From Marinomonas phaeophyticola (GTDB lineage Bacteria > Pseudomonadota > Gammaproteobacteria > Pseudomonadales > Marinomonadaceae), in the NCBI RefSeq assembly GCF_026966905.1, contig NZ_JAPUBN010000011.1, positions 62,001 to 126,000 of the forward strand: a stretch of 64,000 bases of DNA. Direction: 5' to 3'. The notes below the pieces were generated by a model. The model had not been told where the DNA came from. It was given only the letters and a program-made list of their open reading frames with translations, and did not search any database. Position 1 is the stretch's first letter; the number at the start of each line of letters is the position of its first letter. The position numbers and the translations under genes were made by a program. Below, piece by piece: positions 28,969 through 39,360 of this stretch.

Positions 28969-29982
28969 CTAAATCTGGTTTCTTATACCTAACTGTGTAG
29001 GGTAATAAGGAGTGATATAACGTTGTTGCTTGGCGTATTCACTGCCATAGTGTTTCAAATAATGCTGTAACAGGGTTATGGGCGTGGTTAAGTTCACTTC
29101 ACCTCGTCCATATTGCTCTATGACAGCCAAAATATCTCGGCGTACACTACTTTCTACACTGCGTTTTAAATAGCCCAGCAAGTGGGTTAAAGTATTGCAA
29201 TGATTACGGCGCTTTGCTGGTTTGCTTAAGGCTTCCATAAAAAGATGAAAATAACGATCTCTTCTTTCTATTAACGGCATGTTTTCCGTTCCAGATAGTA
29301 GTTTTCCTAATGCTTTATACGCTGGTTGAGATTGCGACATAACGACATATTTATAACGACTATGAAAGTCAATAAGCGCCTTCATGCTGAGTTGAGCGTT
29401 TACTTCGTGGCGAAACTCATGGTGAGCGTAAACCCTTAAAATAAAGTTTTCTCTTAGGTTCGCGTCATTCAATCGAGCTTCTTCTTCAATCGGTAAATAA
29501 GGGTATTTGTTCTGTAATAGCTCAGTAAATAACCCAGAACGTGTTTCTGCGTGTGGGTGCCCACTCTCTTGATAGACCTTGATACGGCTCATTCCACAGC
29601 TAGGGGATTTTTTCATTAGAATATAGCCGTCTAAATGATCTAAGGTTTCAACATAGTTAGCACTGGGGGCTAGGAAGGCTTTTGCGACATCTGAGCCTGG
29701 TTGATTAGAATAGGCCAAACGCGGTGAATCAGGGTTACCTTCTAACCGTAAAGTGGGTCTTGGTGCGCCAAATCCTGCCGCCATTTCAGGGCAAAAAGAT
29801 TCGAATGCAAAGAGATTACTAAGAATGTTGTCGCAATAAGTCGATCGACTGTGACCACCATTAAAGCGAACATTTTGTCCTAATAAACAGGAACTAATGC
29901 CGACTTTTATTGGAGCTCCTTCTGTTTTTATGTCTTGTAGTGTAGCTTCGAGTTGTGTGATCGCAATTTTTTTAGAGCTCAT
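28969..29982 (-). CDS. rudS: RudS-type tRNA 4-thiouridine desulfidase (DUF523-DUF1722)
   Basis: A 337-residue protein with an N-terminal DUF523/TudS domain and a C-terminal DUF1722 (YbgA) domain. The three conserved TudS cysteines that hold a [4Fe-4S] cluster are visible: Cys32 in SSCLLG, Cys64 in FCPEMA and Cys129 in SPSCG. This two-domain architecture matches RudS, reported to remove sulfur from 4-thiouridine in tRNA (recalled from literature). The operon context is telling: 4-thiouridine is a near-UV chromophore and the neighbour is a photolyase. It overlaps the oxidoreductase gene by 11 bases and lies 50 bases ahead of phrB. Confidence 0.86.
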   Translation of the reverse strand: MSSKKIAITQLEATLQDIKTEGAPIKVGISSCLLGQNVRFNGGHSRSTYCDNILSNLFAFESFCPEMAAGFGAPRPTLRLEGNPDSPRLAYSNQPGSDVAKAFLAPSANYVETLDHLDGYILMKKSPSCGMSRIKVYQESGHPHAETRSGLFTELLQNKYPYLPIEEEARLNDANLRENFILRVYAHHEFRHEVNAQLSMKALIDFHSRYKYVVMSQSQPAYKALGKLLSGTENMPLIERRDRYFHLFMEALSKPAKRRNHCNTLTHLLGYLKRSVESSVRRDILAVIEQYGRGEVNLTTPITLLQHYLKHYGSEYAKQQRYITPYYPTQLGIRNQI

Positions 29983-31015
29983 GATTATCTCCTTGAGTGA
30001 CCGTTGATCTTTTATGTTGTGAATGTAGAATGCGATTGCATAAATGTTGAGCGCTTAGTAAGGCTCCTTCTATGTCACCCTGACAAAGCCAGTCCGCTGC
30101 GATGCCTAGGTTCTGTTTTGGGACCCATCGAGAAGGCTCACCTTCGAGCGGTGTATGCTGTCCAAGAAGCCAGCGATGGCATATAACTGAGTTGCCTTTT
30201 TGCCCAGTAATCTCGAAAAAAGCATTGGACAAAGAGACGGCAATAAAGGTTTTATTCGCCTCTATATTTTTTTCACTCCATTCTTTTTTTGCTTGAATGA
30301 CCCAGTTGGATGATGACCCTGAACGACCTGGTTTTGCGCTATCATGAATAATTCTTTCAATAACTGGGTGATTCTTTGGTTCGATTAAAGGGCTATCAAC
30401 GTGCCTAGATTGCTCTGTATTAGAGGTGGATTTGATCATGATGCTCCATTGAGGCCTGCATAGAGCGCTAGCCCAGTGACTTTCAGACAAAAGCTTAGGA
30501 AAGGAGTGAGTACTTGCTAATAAAGAGCAAGTCTGTGCAGCAGGAGTAGTAATAATCAGTTGATCGCATTCCAGAATGATTTGATCGTTTTCGTTTCTTA
30601 ATATCCAGCCGTGGTTTGATTTCTCTATGTGATGTACGTAACAGTTGTTGATTAATTCGGCTTCTCCGATTAAATAGCGAGTTAAAGAACTCATTTTTGG
30701 TGTGCCGACATAAGCGAATAAACCGGTTTTATTTACCTCAGGCCAAGCCATAATAATATGTTTCTGTAACCATTCTTGAGAGTGCTCTTTTAATAAAGGG
30801 CTGCTTAAATGAAAAAAAGGTGCTCCAAGATCAACACTTTGATGATCGTCTATTTTTTTACTACTGCTGCGTCCCCCGGTACCTCTGCTTTTCTCAAGTA
30901 CGGTGACCTTAATTCCGGCCGAACTTAATAAGGAAGCGCAAAAGGATCCTGCAATACCCGCTCCAATAATAGCTACATTGGTTTTTGTATGAGTGGCCGC
31001 TTGCTTGCCGGTCAT
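29972..31015 (-). CDS. FAD-dependent amine-oxidase/renalase-like oxidoreductase
   Basis: A 347-residue flavoprotein. The N-terminal Rossmann fold has VAIIGAGIAGSFCASLL followed by VLEKSRGTGGRSSSKK, the dinucleotide-binding pattern of the renalase/protoporphyrinogen-oxidase type family; QNLGIAADWLCQGDIEGALLSAQ near the C-terminus is the second FAD contact. Relatives are commonly found next to photolyase genes; the substrate is not known. It is the first gene of the operon and faces the MerR regulator across the TTGTACAA box array. Confidence 0.85.
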   Translation of the reverse strand: MTGKQAATHTKTNVAIIGAGIAGSFCASLLSSAGIKVTVLEKSRGTGGRSSSKKIDDHQSVDLGAPFFHLSSPLLKEHSQEWLQKHIIMAWPEVNKTGLFAYVGTPKMSSLTRYLIGEAELINNCYVHHIEKSNHGWILRNENDQIILECDQLIITTPAAQTCSLLASTHSFPKLLSESHWASALCRPQWSIMIKSTSNTEQSRHVDSPLIEPKNHPVIERIIHDSAKPGRSGSSSNWVIQAKKEWSEKNIEANKTFIAVSLSNAFFEITGQKGNSVICHRWLLGQHTPLEGEPSRWVPKQNLGIAADWLCQGDIEGALLSAQHLCNRILHSQHKRSTVTQGDNHEL

Positions 31016-31049
31016 GATTTGAACTTCCTCTACAATGAGTTAAATAAAT

Positions 31050-31145
31050 TTGTACAATTGTTGGATGTGTACAACTATTTCTTTTACAATATAGACAGTT
31101 GTACAAGAAAATCAAACTTTTTGTACAAAAATATTTTTTGTATAA
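31050..31145. promoter_or_regulatory. Array of five TTGTACAA-type boxes in a divergent promoter (LitR operator)
   Basis: Boxes lie at 31050-31057 (TTGTACAA), 31068-31074 (TGTACAA), 31099-31106 (TTGTACAA), 31121-31128 (TTGTACAA) and 31138-31145 (TTGTATAA). The first two and the last two form matching pairs, each TGTACA-N11-TGTAYA, with a single box between. This regular layout resembles the paired TGTACA half-sites I recall for LitR/CarH-family regulators. The array lies between the oxidoreductase-rudS-phrB operon and the MerR gene and could control both. Confidence 0.75.
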
Positions 31146-31166
31146 GATTATTTGCGATTCACTATT

Positions 31167-32089
31167 ATGAAATTGAATGAAGTATCCAAAGTAGTTGAGC
31201 CCAATTCTCTTGAGCTTTTTTTCCTATTCGGGAGTTGTCTTTACAAACCGGAGTTAACTCCGTGACGTTAAGGGCATGGGAAAGGCGTTATGGATTATTA
31301 AAGCCTATCCGTACTGAAAAAGGACATAGGCTGTATTCAGATACTGATGTACAGCGAGTCAAAGCGATAGTGAGTTGGATTAATAAAGGCATTGCCGTGA
31401 GTAAGGTGCGTGCTTTACTTGATCAAGAAAGTGTGACGAATGACGCCAATATATCTAATGAGTGGAGTGATCAACAAGCGCAACTATTAACGGCTATTGA
31501 ACTGTATCAAGAAGATAAAATAGACTCACTAATACAGCAAAACTTATCGCAATACCCAATAGAGGCGGTGATTCATTATTGGCTTGCCCCCGTTTTATCT
31601 GAACTACAAAACGCCCAATTAAAACAAGAACAGAAAAGTTACTTTATTTCTTTATTACGGCAACGGATTACTATTCGCTTAATGTCGCAGAATAAAAAGA
31701 AATCGAAGAGAAGAGTGTTATTAACGTCCCTTGGGGAAGAGTCAAGTATTTGGGTATGGTTACAGGCCGCTTGGTGCTCAGATGAAGGGTTTTATGTTGT
31801 GGTCATTGATACCCTTGAATCTGTAGAAGAAAGTCCTGCTTTGATTGAAAATATACGTCCTGATTTCTTTATTAGCCATGTGGATAAAGGGTTTGGGCTG
31901 AAACAGGAAATGGTCATGCAGAAGTTTCAAGCGTTCTCTATTCCTATTGTCTTAAGCGGAGCGACAACATGGTTAGAAGAAAATCGTCGGGAAGCTCCGT
32001 CTGGATTAGCGGTTTTCTCTGACCCTTTTGATGCTGTGCGTCACGTGTGTGAGTCTGTCTCTGAAAATCAAAAACTATCAAAGTTATAG
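31167..32089 (+). CDS. MerR family light-response regulator, class II LitR-like, frameshift near the 5' end
   Basis: The natural start is the ATG at 31167 (MKLNEVSKVVEPNSLELFF); a T7 run at 31216-31222 breaks the frame, and one extra T joins it to PIRELSLQTGVNSVTLRAWERRYGLL, the MerR helix-turn-helix. The protein would be about 307 residues. The C-terminal half has the fold pattern of the CarH/LitR cobalamin-binding region, but the cobalamin-contact motifs are lost: GEESSIW stands where a GExHxLG-type motif is expected, and EQ replaces the EH pair. This fits class II LitR, which does not bind vitamin B12 and needs another light input. Regulation of the divergent photolyase operon is likely. 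Confidence 0.82.
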
Positions 32090-32199
32090 TTTTAATAGAT
32101 TTTATATTACTTTCGTTTTCTTATATTCTGAATTCCAACAGATGAGCTTCATATGCCTGCCATTTGAAGCTCTTTACAGAATATTTTGTGAGGAAATGG

Positions 32200-32466
32200 A
32201 TGATGAAAAAGACAATGACATTTGCTGTTATGCACTTTTCTATAGCGTTTACCGTGGCGTATTTATTAACCGGTAGCTTACTGGTCGGAGGACTTGTTGC
32301 TGTAGTTGAGCCTGCCATTAACACGGTTGCCTTTTATTTCCATGAAAAATTTTGGGAGACTAAAGAAAACAGTCCATTGCATGCTAAATGGACGTCAATG
32401 ATGGATTCATCTGCGGCCATGGCGGGGACCTTAAAAAGTGTCAGTGCGGACTATGCCATGAAATAA
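32200..32466 (+). CDS. DUF2061 small membrane protein
   Basis: An 88-residue protein with two membrane-spanning stretches (TFAVMHFSIAFTVAYLLTG and LLVGGLVAVVEPAINTVAFYF) followed by the charged HEKFWE segment, which is the DUF2061 pattern. Function is unknown. The ATG at 32200 has GAGG six bases upstream; a second ATG directly follows. It is 110 bases after the MerR gene and may be part of the same light-controlled unit. Confidence 0.78.
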   Translation: MMKKTMTFAVMHFSIAFTVAYLLTGSLLVGGLVAVVEPAINTVAFYFHEKFWETKENSPLHAKWTSMMDSSAAMAGTLKSVSADYAMK

Positions 32467-32599
32467 AAATCCTAATCCAGTATAGGCATGAGACATAGGA
32501 GGGAGGAAAGTAAAAAATGGAAAATAAAAGTACGATCGACAATGAATGAATTCATGTAAACCGTACTTAATTTTACTTAAAAAGCCTAAAAATGCCGCT

Positions 32600-34048
<1,449 letters not shown>

Positions 34049-34166
34049 TTATTATTTTTACTGACGGTTTAAATTTTCAACGTAACTGATATCTAAAAAA
34101 TATCTATTGCAATGGCAGGTACTGACTTAAATCGAGTACCCGCCTGCGTTCAAATATTAATGAAGA

Positions 34167-35645
34167 TTAGGTTGCTTGAGTTTCACTTTCGGACGCATTA
34201 ACTGGTGTTGCCAAAAAGAAATACACAATGGCTCCGGTAAAGGCTCCAGTGAACCAACCATAGCTATAGAACCAGCTGATCGCAGGAACACCAAGTGAGA
34301 TTAAAGTGATGACAACAGGGACGGCAAAGGCCGTTAAACCTGCAATATTAAAGGCTGGGTAAAGACTATTGGGAGTATAAAGGGCGACTAGATCTAAATG
34401 TTGACGTTTGATTAAGAAGTAATCAACTATCATGATGCCTGCAATAGGACCCAGTAAGCTTGAGTAGCCTAAAAGCCAATTGGAATACATGCTTTCAACG
34501 CTGACATCTGACTCTAACCAGCCCATTTTTTTCAATAATTCCCAGCTCATTAATAAAATACCAACTAAGCCAGTTAGTAATGCACCACGTGTATGGTTGA
34601 TGTATTTCGGCGCAATATTTTGAAAGTCATTGGTTGGTGAAACAACGTTGGCGGCGGTATTTGTTGATAAAGTGGCAATAATAATTAAGACCATGGCAAC
34701 GGCAACCCAAACAGGGCTATCAATTTTACCTATTAAAGAAATAGGGTCTGAAATAGTTTCTCCTACCAGAGTGGTCGATGCCGCGGTTAAGACAACACCT
34801 AAAGAGGCGAAGAAAAACATGGTTAATGGCAAACCAATAATCTGGCCGATCATTTGATCTTTTTGTGATTTGGCATAACGACTGAAATCAGGAATGTTTA
34901 ACGAGAGGGTTGCCCAGAAACCGACCATTGCCGTTAGGCCACCTAAGAAATACCCTAAAAACCCTGCGTCTTCAGGTCTATTCGCCGGTATGGCGAGTAA
35001 TTCACCAAAAGAGACTTTGCCTCCAGCCCAAAACATTAATCCAAAGCTGACAATGAGTAGCAGTGGTGCCGATAACGTTTCTAACCATTTAATGGACTCT
35101 GCTCCACGAATCACCACAAGCATGTTTAATGTCCAGAAAATAAAGAAGCCAATGACTTCTCCTACACCGCCTAAGCTTGCCCAACCATCGGATATAGCGG
35201 AGAAGAAAAGGTGAATGGCCAAACCACCAAACATGGTCTGAATGCCAAACCAACCACAGGCAACTAATCCCCTGATTACACATGGTATATTTGATCCAAG
35301 CATACCAAATGAAGAACGTAATAGAACGGGAAATGGAATACCAAACTTGGTTCCTGGGTAAGCATTTAATGTCAATGGAACTAATAGGATAATGTTAGCA
35401 ATTAAAATAGTGAAAAGGGCTTCCATTACAGACAAGCCAAAATAGGCTGTTAAAACCCCGCCTAAAGTATAGGTAGGGACGCAAATGGCCATACCGACCC
35501 AAAGGGCGGCAATGTTTAATTTGCTCCAGGTTCGCTCACTCACTTTAGTAGGTGATAGGTCATCATTGTAGGCGGAACTTTGTCGAAGGTCGTTTCCTAC
35601 TTCTAATTCATAGAATTCACCTTTCTTAACGGACTTGCTGCTCAT
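34167..35645 (-). CDS. NCS1 family nucleobase/allantoin/hydantoin permease
   Basis: A 492-residue inner-membrane transporter of the nucleobase:cation symporter-1 family with about 12 membrane segments. The family opening (SAYNDDLSPTKVSERTWSKLNIAALWVGMAICVPTYTLGG) and PGTKFGIPFPVLLRSSFGMLGSNIP are clear. Members import uracil, cytosine, allantoin or hydantoins; the neighbouring dihydropyrimidinase suggests uracil or a related cyclic ureide. It lies between the amidohydrolase (103-base gap) and dihydropyrimidinase (127-base gap). Confidence 0.9.
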   Translation of the reverse strand: MSSKSVKKGEFYELEVGNDLRQSSAYNDDLSPTKVSERTWSKLNIAALWVGMAICVPTYTLGGVLTAYFGLSVMEALFTILIANIILLVPLTLNAYPGTKFGIPFPVLLRSSFGMLGSNIPCVIRGLVACGWFGIQTMFGGLAIHLFFSAISDGWASLGGVGEVIGFFIFWTLNMLVVIRGAESIKWLETLSAPLLLIVSFGLMFWAGGKVSFGELLAIPANRPEDAGFLGYFLGGLTAMVGFWATLSLNIPDFSRYAKSQKDQMIGQIIGLPLTMFFFASLGVVLTAASTTLVGETISDPISLIGKIDSPVWVAVAMVLIIIATLSTNTAANVVSPTNDFQNIAPKYINHTRGALLTGLVGILLMSWELLKKMGWLESDVSVESMYSNWLLGYSSLLGPIAGIMIVDYFLIKRQHLDLVALYTPNSLYPAFNIAGLTAFAVPVVITLISLGVPAISWFYSYGWFTGAFTGAIVYFFLATPVNASESETQAT

Positions 35646-35748
35646 AGTGTACCTCTTCTGTTTTTTACTTTACGCGGCTCATTGTTGAATTGCGTTATTC
35701 GTTGATGGACAGTGGCTTTATATTTTTTCTTATTGAGCTTGCTACTTA

Positions 35749-36996
35749 TTACTTTGATTGATGTTCTTTATAGATACGTTCACTGGCTTCCAGCATGGTG
35801 TGTAATAAAACATTGGCACCTGCTGCGCACTCTTCAGGAGAACTGTATTCAGCTTCGTTATGGCTAATACCATTGAGGCAAGGGGTGAAAATCATACCGG
35901 TAGGCACTAAGTCGGCCATGTAACAGGCGTCATGACCTGCGCCAGCGTAAATATCCATATGGCTGTAACCAAGTTTCTCGGAAGCCGCTTTGACATCATC
36001 TGAGGCGTTAAATTCTACGGGGGCAAAGTACCAGAAAGGGTCGACACTAATTTGTAGATTACGTTCTGAGGCCACTTTTTCACAAAAGGCGAGTAATTCG
36101 TTGTGCATTTCAAGCAGGACTTCTGGAACCGGGTTTCTAAGGTCTGCACTGAACTTAATATTTCCAGGGATAGTGTTACGTGAATTTGGATACACTTGCA
36201 TAAAACCAACCGTTCCAAGTCCATTTTCATGTCGATTGGCGATATTTTCCATTTCGGCAACAATCAGTGAGGCGGCTAACATGGCATCTTTTCTAAGGTG
36301 CATCGGTGTCGTGCCTGAATGGGATGGTCGGCCTTCAACTTCAATGTTATACCATCGAATGCCTTGGCCTAATCGAACCACACCAATCATTTTCTTTTCG
36401 TCTTCTAGTATTGGGCCTTGCTCTATATGTGTTTCAAAGAATGCTCCAATATGACGGCTACCTAATTCGGCATCACCTAGATAACCAATTCGTTCTAATT
36501 CATCTCCTAAGCGAATGCCATTCACATCGGTTTTATTTAGCTCGGTTTCTAAATCGAAGCGGCCTACATAGGTACCAGATCCTTGCATAGCCGGTTGAAA
36601 GCGAGAGCCTTCTTCATTAGTCCAAACCGAAAACTCCATTGGCGTTGGTGTTTCTATTTGATTTTCGTGCAAGGTTCTGAGTACTTCGACTCCAGATAAG
36701 ACACCGAATACCCCATCAAATTTACCGCCTGTTGGTTGTGTGTCTAAATGACTACCAGTACCCACAGCGGGCAGGTCATTATATTTTCCAGGGCGACGAG
36801 CAAAAATGTTCCCTATTTTATCCACTGAAATTTCACAGCCTGCGGTTTTACACCATTCCACAAATAGGTCTCGAGATTGTTTATCAAGGTCGGTACCGGC
36901 AAGACGATTGCAGCCACCTTTTTCGGTTCCTCCAATCTCTCCCATTTCCATTAATGTGTCCCAGAGTCTTTTTTCATTAATACGTAGATCCTGCAT
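35749..36996 (-). CDS. N-carbamoyl-beta-alanine / N-carbamoyl-amino-acid amidohydrolase (M20 family)
   Basis: A 415-residue zinc-dependent hydrolase of the M20 allantoate amidohydrolase/beta-ureidopropionase group. Motifs: GTGSHLDTQPTGGKFDGVFGVL (metal His and Asp), WTNEEGSRFQPAMQGSG (catalytic and metal Glu), EGRPSHSGTTPM and GAGHDACYMA. It would release ammonia and carbon dioxide from N-carbamoyl-beta-alanine. I chose the ATG at 36996, with GGAGAA upstream, over an in-frame start at 37044 that lies almost against the operator. First gene of the operon; a RutR-like palindrome lies 56 bases before its start. Confidence 0.9.
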   Translation of the reverse strand: MQDLRINEKRLWDTLMEMGEIGGTEKGGCNRLAGTDLDKQSRDLFVEWCKTAGCEISVDKIGNIFARRPGKYNDLPAVGTGSHLDTQPTGGKFDGVFGVLSGVEVLRTLHENQIETPTPMEFSVWTNEEGSRFQPAMQGSGTYVGRFDLETELNKTDVNGIRLGDELERIGYLGDAELGSRHIGAFFETHIEQGPILEDEKKMIGVVRLGQGIRWYNIEVEGRPSHSGTTPMHLRKDAMLAASLIVAEMENIANRHENGLGTVGFMQVYPNSRNTIPGNIKFSADLRNPVPEVLLEMHNELLAFCEKVASERNLQISVDPFWYFAPVEFNASDDVKAASEKLGYSHMDIYAGAGHDACYMADLVPTGMIFTPCLNGISHNEAEYSSPEECAAGANVLLHTMLEASERIYKEHQSK

Positions 36997-37311
36997 TATA
37001 TTCTCCAATCCAATATATATAGTCAGTTTTATTTGTTTTTGCAATTAAATTTTTTACCAAAAGGTAAAATAATTAATTAAAAAAATACCGCCATGAAATC
37101 TGTAATAAATAAATAGAATTGCAAATTTTAGGCGGCTATAAAATCTATATTTTTAAAAAGCAATAAGCAAGCCAGTTTTAATAAATTGACTTTAAAACTA
37201 GGTTGTATCAATAAAATGACCTCGAAAATGATGTTGAAATATGATACTTTAATGTTTCTTTATGAGTAGAAAAAGTTAACAAAAACAGTGTCTTATATTT
37301 AGAGGTAAGGT
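36997..37311. other. Divergent regulatory region between the amidohydrolase operon and the rutR-like gene
   Basis: A 315-base, very AT-rich gap. It holds the palindrome at 37052-37069 and must contain promoters for both directions. Apart from that operator I see no RNA gene or open frame worth calling. Confidence 0.7.
37052..37069. promoter_or_regulatory. RutR-like operator before the amidohydrolase-permease-dihydropyrimidinase operon
   Basis: A perfect 18-base palindrome, TTTTACC-AAAA-GGTAAAA. It resembles the E. coli RutR site (TTGACCA-N2-TGGTCAA, from memory) and is matched by a second site before cofG. It lies between the divergent amidohydrolase operon and the rutR-like gene. Confidence 0.72.
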
Positions 37312-37953
37312 TTGAAAATTAAGCGTGAGTCGTCTGTAAAAAAATCAGCCAATAGGAAAATGCTAGAGTCTCGTATTCTTCGCTCTGCCGAGTTTGTTTT
37401 TGCCACAAAAGGCTTCAGTGGTGCTTCTATGGACCGTATTGCTGAAATGGCTAAAATCTCCAAGCAAAACTTAATTTATTACTTTCCAAACAAGGACTTA
37501 CTATATAAAAGAGTGTTGAAAGAAATTCTAGATATATGGATTGAAAAGCTTTCTGTCTTTGAAACGCAAGGGGAGACGCCGGAAGTGGTGATCCGTCGCT
37601 ATGTACATGAAAAAATGCAGATTTCACGTTTATATCCAAATGGCTCTAAGGTGTTTGCACATGAGATTATCAGTGGTGCCCCTGTACTCAAAGAATACCT
37701 AATTAGTCATTTGAAACCTCAGTTTGATAGGGATGTAAAGCTAGTTAAGTTATGGATAAATAAAGGATTAATTGATGATATTGACCCGGAATATCTATTC
37801 TTTACCATTTGGGCTGCAACTCAAACGTACGCGGATTTTTCTATTCAAATTGAAGTTTTGTTAGGAAAAACAGAATTAACCGATTCTGACTTTGATAAAG
37901 CCGAAAAAGCCGTAACCGAATTCATAGTGCGTGGAATTGGTGCGAAAAAATAA
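37312..37953 (+). CDS. rutR: TetR family regulator, RutR-like (pyrimidine-responsive)
   Basis: A 213-residue TetR-type repressor. The helix-turn-helix (GFSGASMDRIAEMAKISKQNLIYYFPNKDLLYKRVLKEILDIW) and the effector domain (SKVFAHEIISGAPVLKEYL, LFFTIWAATQTYADFSIQIEVLLG) follow RutR, which binds uracil or thymine and controls pyrimidine use in E. coli. It starts with TTG at 37312 after AGAGGTAAGG. It lies between the pyrimidine operon and the F420 genes, and RutR-type palindromes stand before each, so I infer that it controls both. The exact ligand is an inference. Confidence 0.85.
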   Translation: MKIKRESSVKKSANRKMLESRILRSAEFVFATKGFSGASMDRIAEMAKISKQNLIYYFPNKDLLYKRVLKEILDIWIEKLSVFETQGETPEVVIRRYVHEKMQISRLYPNGSKVFAHEIISGAPVLKEYLISHLKPQFDRDVKLVKLWINKGLIDDIDPEYLFFTIWAATQTYADFSIQIEVLLGKTELTDSDFDKAEKAVTEFIVRGIGAKK

Positions 37954-38167
37954 TTTTCAGTGCGTTTTTTCATGATTTTTTTAACTTTTTTATGCATTTG
38001 TCTACATTTTTTTATAATTAAACTCTCTTAAAAAACATTATATTTCATCTACTTAATGACTTTTCTAAAATGAGAAGTCATTAAGATTTTTTCAATATTT
38101 TCATTTTGGTGCACCCCCCTCCCCAAAAAAAACGATTTACTCTAATCGAAACTCTGTGATATTAATT

Positions 38168-38185
38168 TTATACCAAATGGTAAAA
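38168..38185. promoter_or_regulatory. RutR-like operator before the F420 biosynthesis operon
   Basis: TTATACCAAATGGTAAAA, with a perfect core TACC-AAAT-GGTA (38171-38182) and one mismatch in the outer arms. The ACCA-N2-TGGT core is the RutR type and the site pairs with the one at 37052-37069. It lies 32 bases before the cofG ATG, where a repressor would block transcription. Confidence 0.72.
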
Positions 38186-38217
38186 CTTTTAATTTAACGG
38201 TATTTTTTGGAGTGAAT

Positions 38218-39360
38218 ATGATTTCAGTTGCAGAAGCCAAGTCTTATAAATTTGTCACTGGACCTGACTTGTTCTCGTTGTGTCAATTATCCTCTCAAGT
38301 TCGTGATGAATGTTGGGGAAAACAGCTCACATACTCCAAGAAAGTATTTATTCCTTTAACGAACATGTGTCGAGATAGCTGTGGTTATTGCACATTTGTT
38401 CAGTCTCCAGATTCTCCTAATGCAAACTACATGACGCCGGAAGAAGTACTGAAAACCGCGTACGAGGGCGAAGCGTTAGCGTGTAAAGAAGCGTTATTCA
38501 GTCTAGGGGAAAGGCCAGAAGAGCGTCATCAGCTGGCACGAGATAAATTGGCGGCGTTAGGTTACAGCGACACCCTAGATTATTTACATGATCAATGTGA
38601 AAGCGTGCTGACTCATACCAGTTTGTTGCCTCATATCAATGCCGGAGCGCTTTCTTATGAAGAGTTGAAAAAGCTTAAGCCTGTTGCCGCAAGCATGGGA
38701 ATGATGTTGGAAAATGTGTCGGTGGATTTACTAAGGAAAGGCCAAGCGCATCATGCCTGTCCAGATAAAACGCCAAAGCGCCGCTTAGATACTATCGAAC
38801 AAGCTGGGCGTTTAGATATTGCCTTTACCACAGGGATTCTGATTGGTATTGGCGAAACTTGGGAAGATAGGGTGGATAGCTTAATGGCCATTCGTGAACG
38901 TCATCTTTCCTATGGTCATATTCAAGAAGTCATTATTCAAAACTTTCGTGCTAAACCGGGTACGGCGATGGCAGGTTGTCAAGAACCTGATTTGGATGAC
39001 ATGAAAAGAACCATCGCGGTTGCCAGATTAATTCTTCCTCACGACATCAGCATTCAAGCACCACCAAATTTAGAAGTAGATTACGGTAGCTATATCAGTG
39101 CAGGCATCAATGATTGGGGCGGTATTTCACCTTTAACAAAAGACTTTATCAACCCTGAAAGAGCATGGCCACAGATAGAAAGTGTCGCTAAGGCTTGTCA
39201 AGGGTTGGGTTACGATCTCAATGAAAGATTAACGATTTACTCTCGTTTTCAGCAGCAGGAATCCCGTTACCTTGATTCCAATTTAACGCAAAAAGTAGCG
39301 TCTCTTATTCATAGAAATGCGGCTGAAAATATTGGTATACATGGAGGAGCAGCATTATGA
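38218..39360 (+). CDS. cofG: FO synthase subunit CofG (radical SAM)
   Basis: A 380-residue radical SAM enzyme, one half of 7,8-didemethyl-8-hydroxy-5-deazariboflavin (FO) synthase, which makes the deazaflavin ring of coenzyme F420 from tyrosine and a flavin precursor. The cluster motif CRDSCGYC is at Cys51, Cys55 and Cys58; IQNFRAKPGTAMAGC and QAPPNLEVDYGSYISAGINDWGGISPLTKDFINPE are CofG signatures. The ATG at 38218 has GGAG five bases upstream; a GTG at 38212 overlaps that site and is less likely. First gene of the cof operon and downstream of a RutR-like palindrome. It overlaps cofH by ATGA. Confidence 0.94.
   Translation: MISVAEAKSYKFVTGPDLFSLCQLSSQVRDECWGKQLTYSKKVFIPLTNMCRDSCGYCTFVQSPDSPNANYMTPEEVLKTAYEGEALACKEALFSLGERPEERHQLARDKLAALGYSDTLDYLHDQCESVLTHTSLLPHINAGALSYEELKKLKPVAASMGMMLENVSVDLLRKGQAHHACPDKTPKRRLDTIEQAGRLDIAFTTGILIGIGETWEDRVDSLMAIRERHLSYGHIQEVIIQNFRAKPGTAMAGCQEPDLDDMKRTIAVARLILPHDISIQAPPNLEVDYGSYISAGINDWGGISPLTKDFINPERAWPQIESVAKACQGLGYDLNERLTIYSRFQQQESRYLDSNLTQKVASLIHRNAAENIGIHGGAAL

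Noticed and set aside
28969-29982. Stand-alone thiouracil desulfurase (TudS) linked to the nearby pyrimidine genes
   Set aside because: The C-terminal DUF1722 domain and co-operonic photolyase fit RudS acting on tRNA better than free thiouracil breakdown, though both share the DUF523 domain.
32028-32276. Open frame overlapping the MerR gene end and the DUF2061 gene
   Set aside because: Out of frame with both supported genes and lacks a plausible start signal.
37954-38217. Possible small RNA in the AT-rich gap after the rutR-like gene
   Set aside because: Only runs of A/T, a C-rich stretch and the operator are visible; no stable structure with terminator was found.
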